Of a DNA stretch of 64,000 nt, positions 63,807-64,000 are shown piece by piece. How positions within the stretch are numbered: the first letter of the stretch is position 1; every line of letters starts with the position of its first letter. The DNA is from Sphingomonas bacterium (GTDB taxonomy: Bacteria; Pseudomonadota; Alphaproteobacteria; Sphingomonadales; Sphingomonadaceae), in the NCBI RefSeq assembly GCF_028289855.1, contig NZ_JAQGKZ010000105.1, positions 29,499-93,498 of the forward strand, written 5' to 3'. The notes below the pieces were generated by a model, which saw only the letters and a program-made list of their open reading frames with translations, ran no database searches and was not told the origin of the DNA. Position numbers and translations under genes: made by a program.

Positions 63807-64000
63807 AACAGGTTCGCTGCGCCATCTACACCCGCAAATCGAGCGAAGAGGGCCTCGAGCAGGATTTCAATTCGCTCGACGCCCAGCGCGAGTCCTGCGC
63901 CGCCTACATCCTGAGTCAGGCTAGCGAAGGCTGGGTCGAGGTGCCGGACCGCTACGACGATGGTGGGCTGTCCGGCGGGACGCTCGACCGCCCTGCCCTC
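63803..64000 (+). CDS. Large serine recombinase, 5' part (runs off the window)
   Basis: The first 66 codons of a resolvase/invertase-fold recombinase: catalytic Ser in AIYTRKSSEEGLEQ (YxRxS), then SLDAQRESCAAYIL and RYDDGGLSGGTLDRPAL, the conserved N-terminal catalytic pattern. The gene continues past base 64000. Together with DUF3489 and DUF2924 it is probably the integrase module of a mobile or remnant element. Confidence 0.92.
   Translation, partial: MKQVRCAIYTRKSSEEGLEQDFNSLDAQRESCAAYILSQASEGWVEVPDRYDDGGLSGGTLDRPAL

Overview
The window looks like a chromosomal stretch of a GC-rich sphingomonad (Alphaproteobacteria, Sphingomonas-like). The reasons are the high GC content, the purC/purS/purQ arrangement, the imuA-imuB-dnaE2 mutagenesis cassette with an alphaproteobacterial GTTC-N7-GTTC LexA site, several conserved small proteins of the kind seen in sphingomonads, and a DUF3489-DUF2924-serine recombinase module at the right edge. 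No database search was possible. Family calls rest on recognised motifs, lengths and context.

Left part (1-24 kb): ordinary housekeeping and accessory genes. These are a DUF4349 lipoprotein; purC, an acyltransferase, purS and purQ; a queuosine-precursor transporter; tRNA-Arg(TCT); a leftward acyl-CoA operon (thiolase, SDR, class III CoA-transferase); malate synthase G; the SOS mutasome operon imuA-imuB-dnaE2 (with a palindromic repeat inserted in frame in dnaE2); NAD synthetase; a hydrolase; an FMN-dependent alpha-hydroxy-acid oxidase; and a 2OG-oxygenase-like protein. A roughly 570-base gene-free stretch at 23.7-24.2 kb holds a degenerate tandem repeat and a tRNA-like 3' end.

Middle (24.2-28.2 kb): two overlapping genes resemble the two subunits of ATP-citrate lyase, but the second subunit is about 300 residues too long and has an altered citryl-CoA lyase motif.

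Main interest (28.2-62.6 kb): an almost entirely leftward block. At its core is a roughly 18-kb operon that starts with a 31-codon ORF and dctA, then a TonB-dependent receptor, ten genes for PstS-like periplasmic binding proteins (eleven binding domains, one gene being a tandem fusion) and a PepSY membrane protein. There is no ABC permease or ATPase. Most of these genes overlap by ATGA or TGATG. Next to it lie a membrane-anchored LuxR-type regulator, two paralogous periplasmic proteins, a two-component system with an RND/MFP/TolC efflux set, a beta-propeller protein with a 2-hydroxycarboxylate (citrate/malate-type) symporter, and a TctD/TctE-type two-component system divergent from an extracytoplasmic solute receptor.

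Six transcription units in this block carry the same promoter architecture: a direct repeat (N)(N)GACAG-N4-NNG(A/T)(C/A)AG with an 11-bp period, followed 10-11 bp later by a TA-containing -10 element. This suggests one OmpR-family response regulator (TctD or the RND-linked regulator) controls the whole block. My working hypothesis is that the block is a carboxylate-linked (perhaps ferric-carboxylate) capture, sensing and uptake regulon built around an unusual array of permease-less binding proteins. The ligand cannot be read from the sequence.
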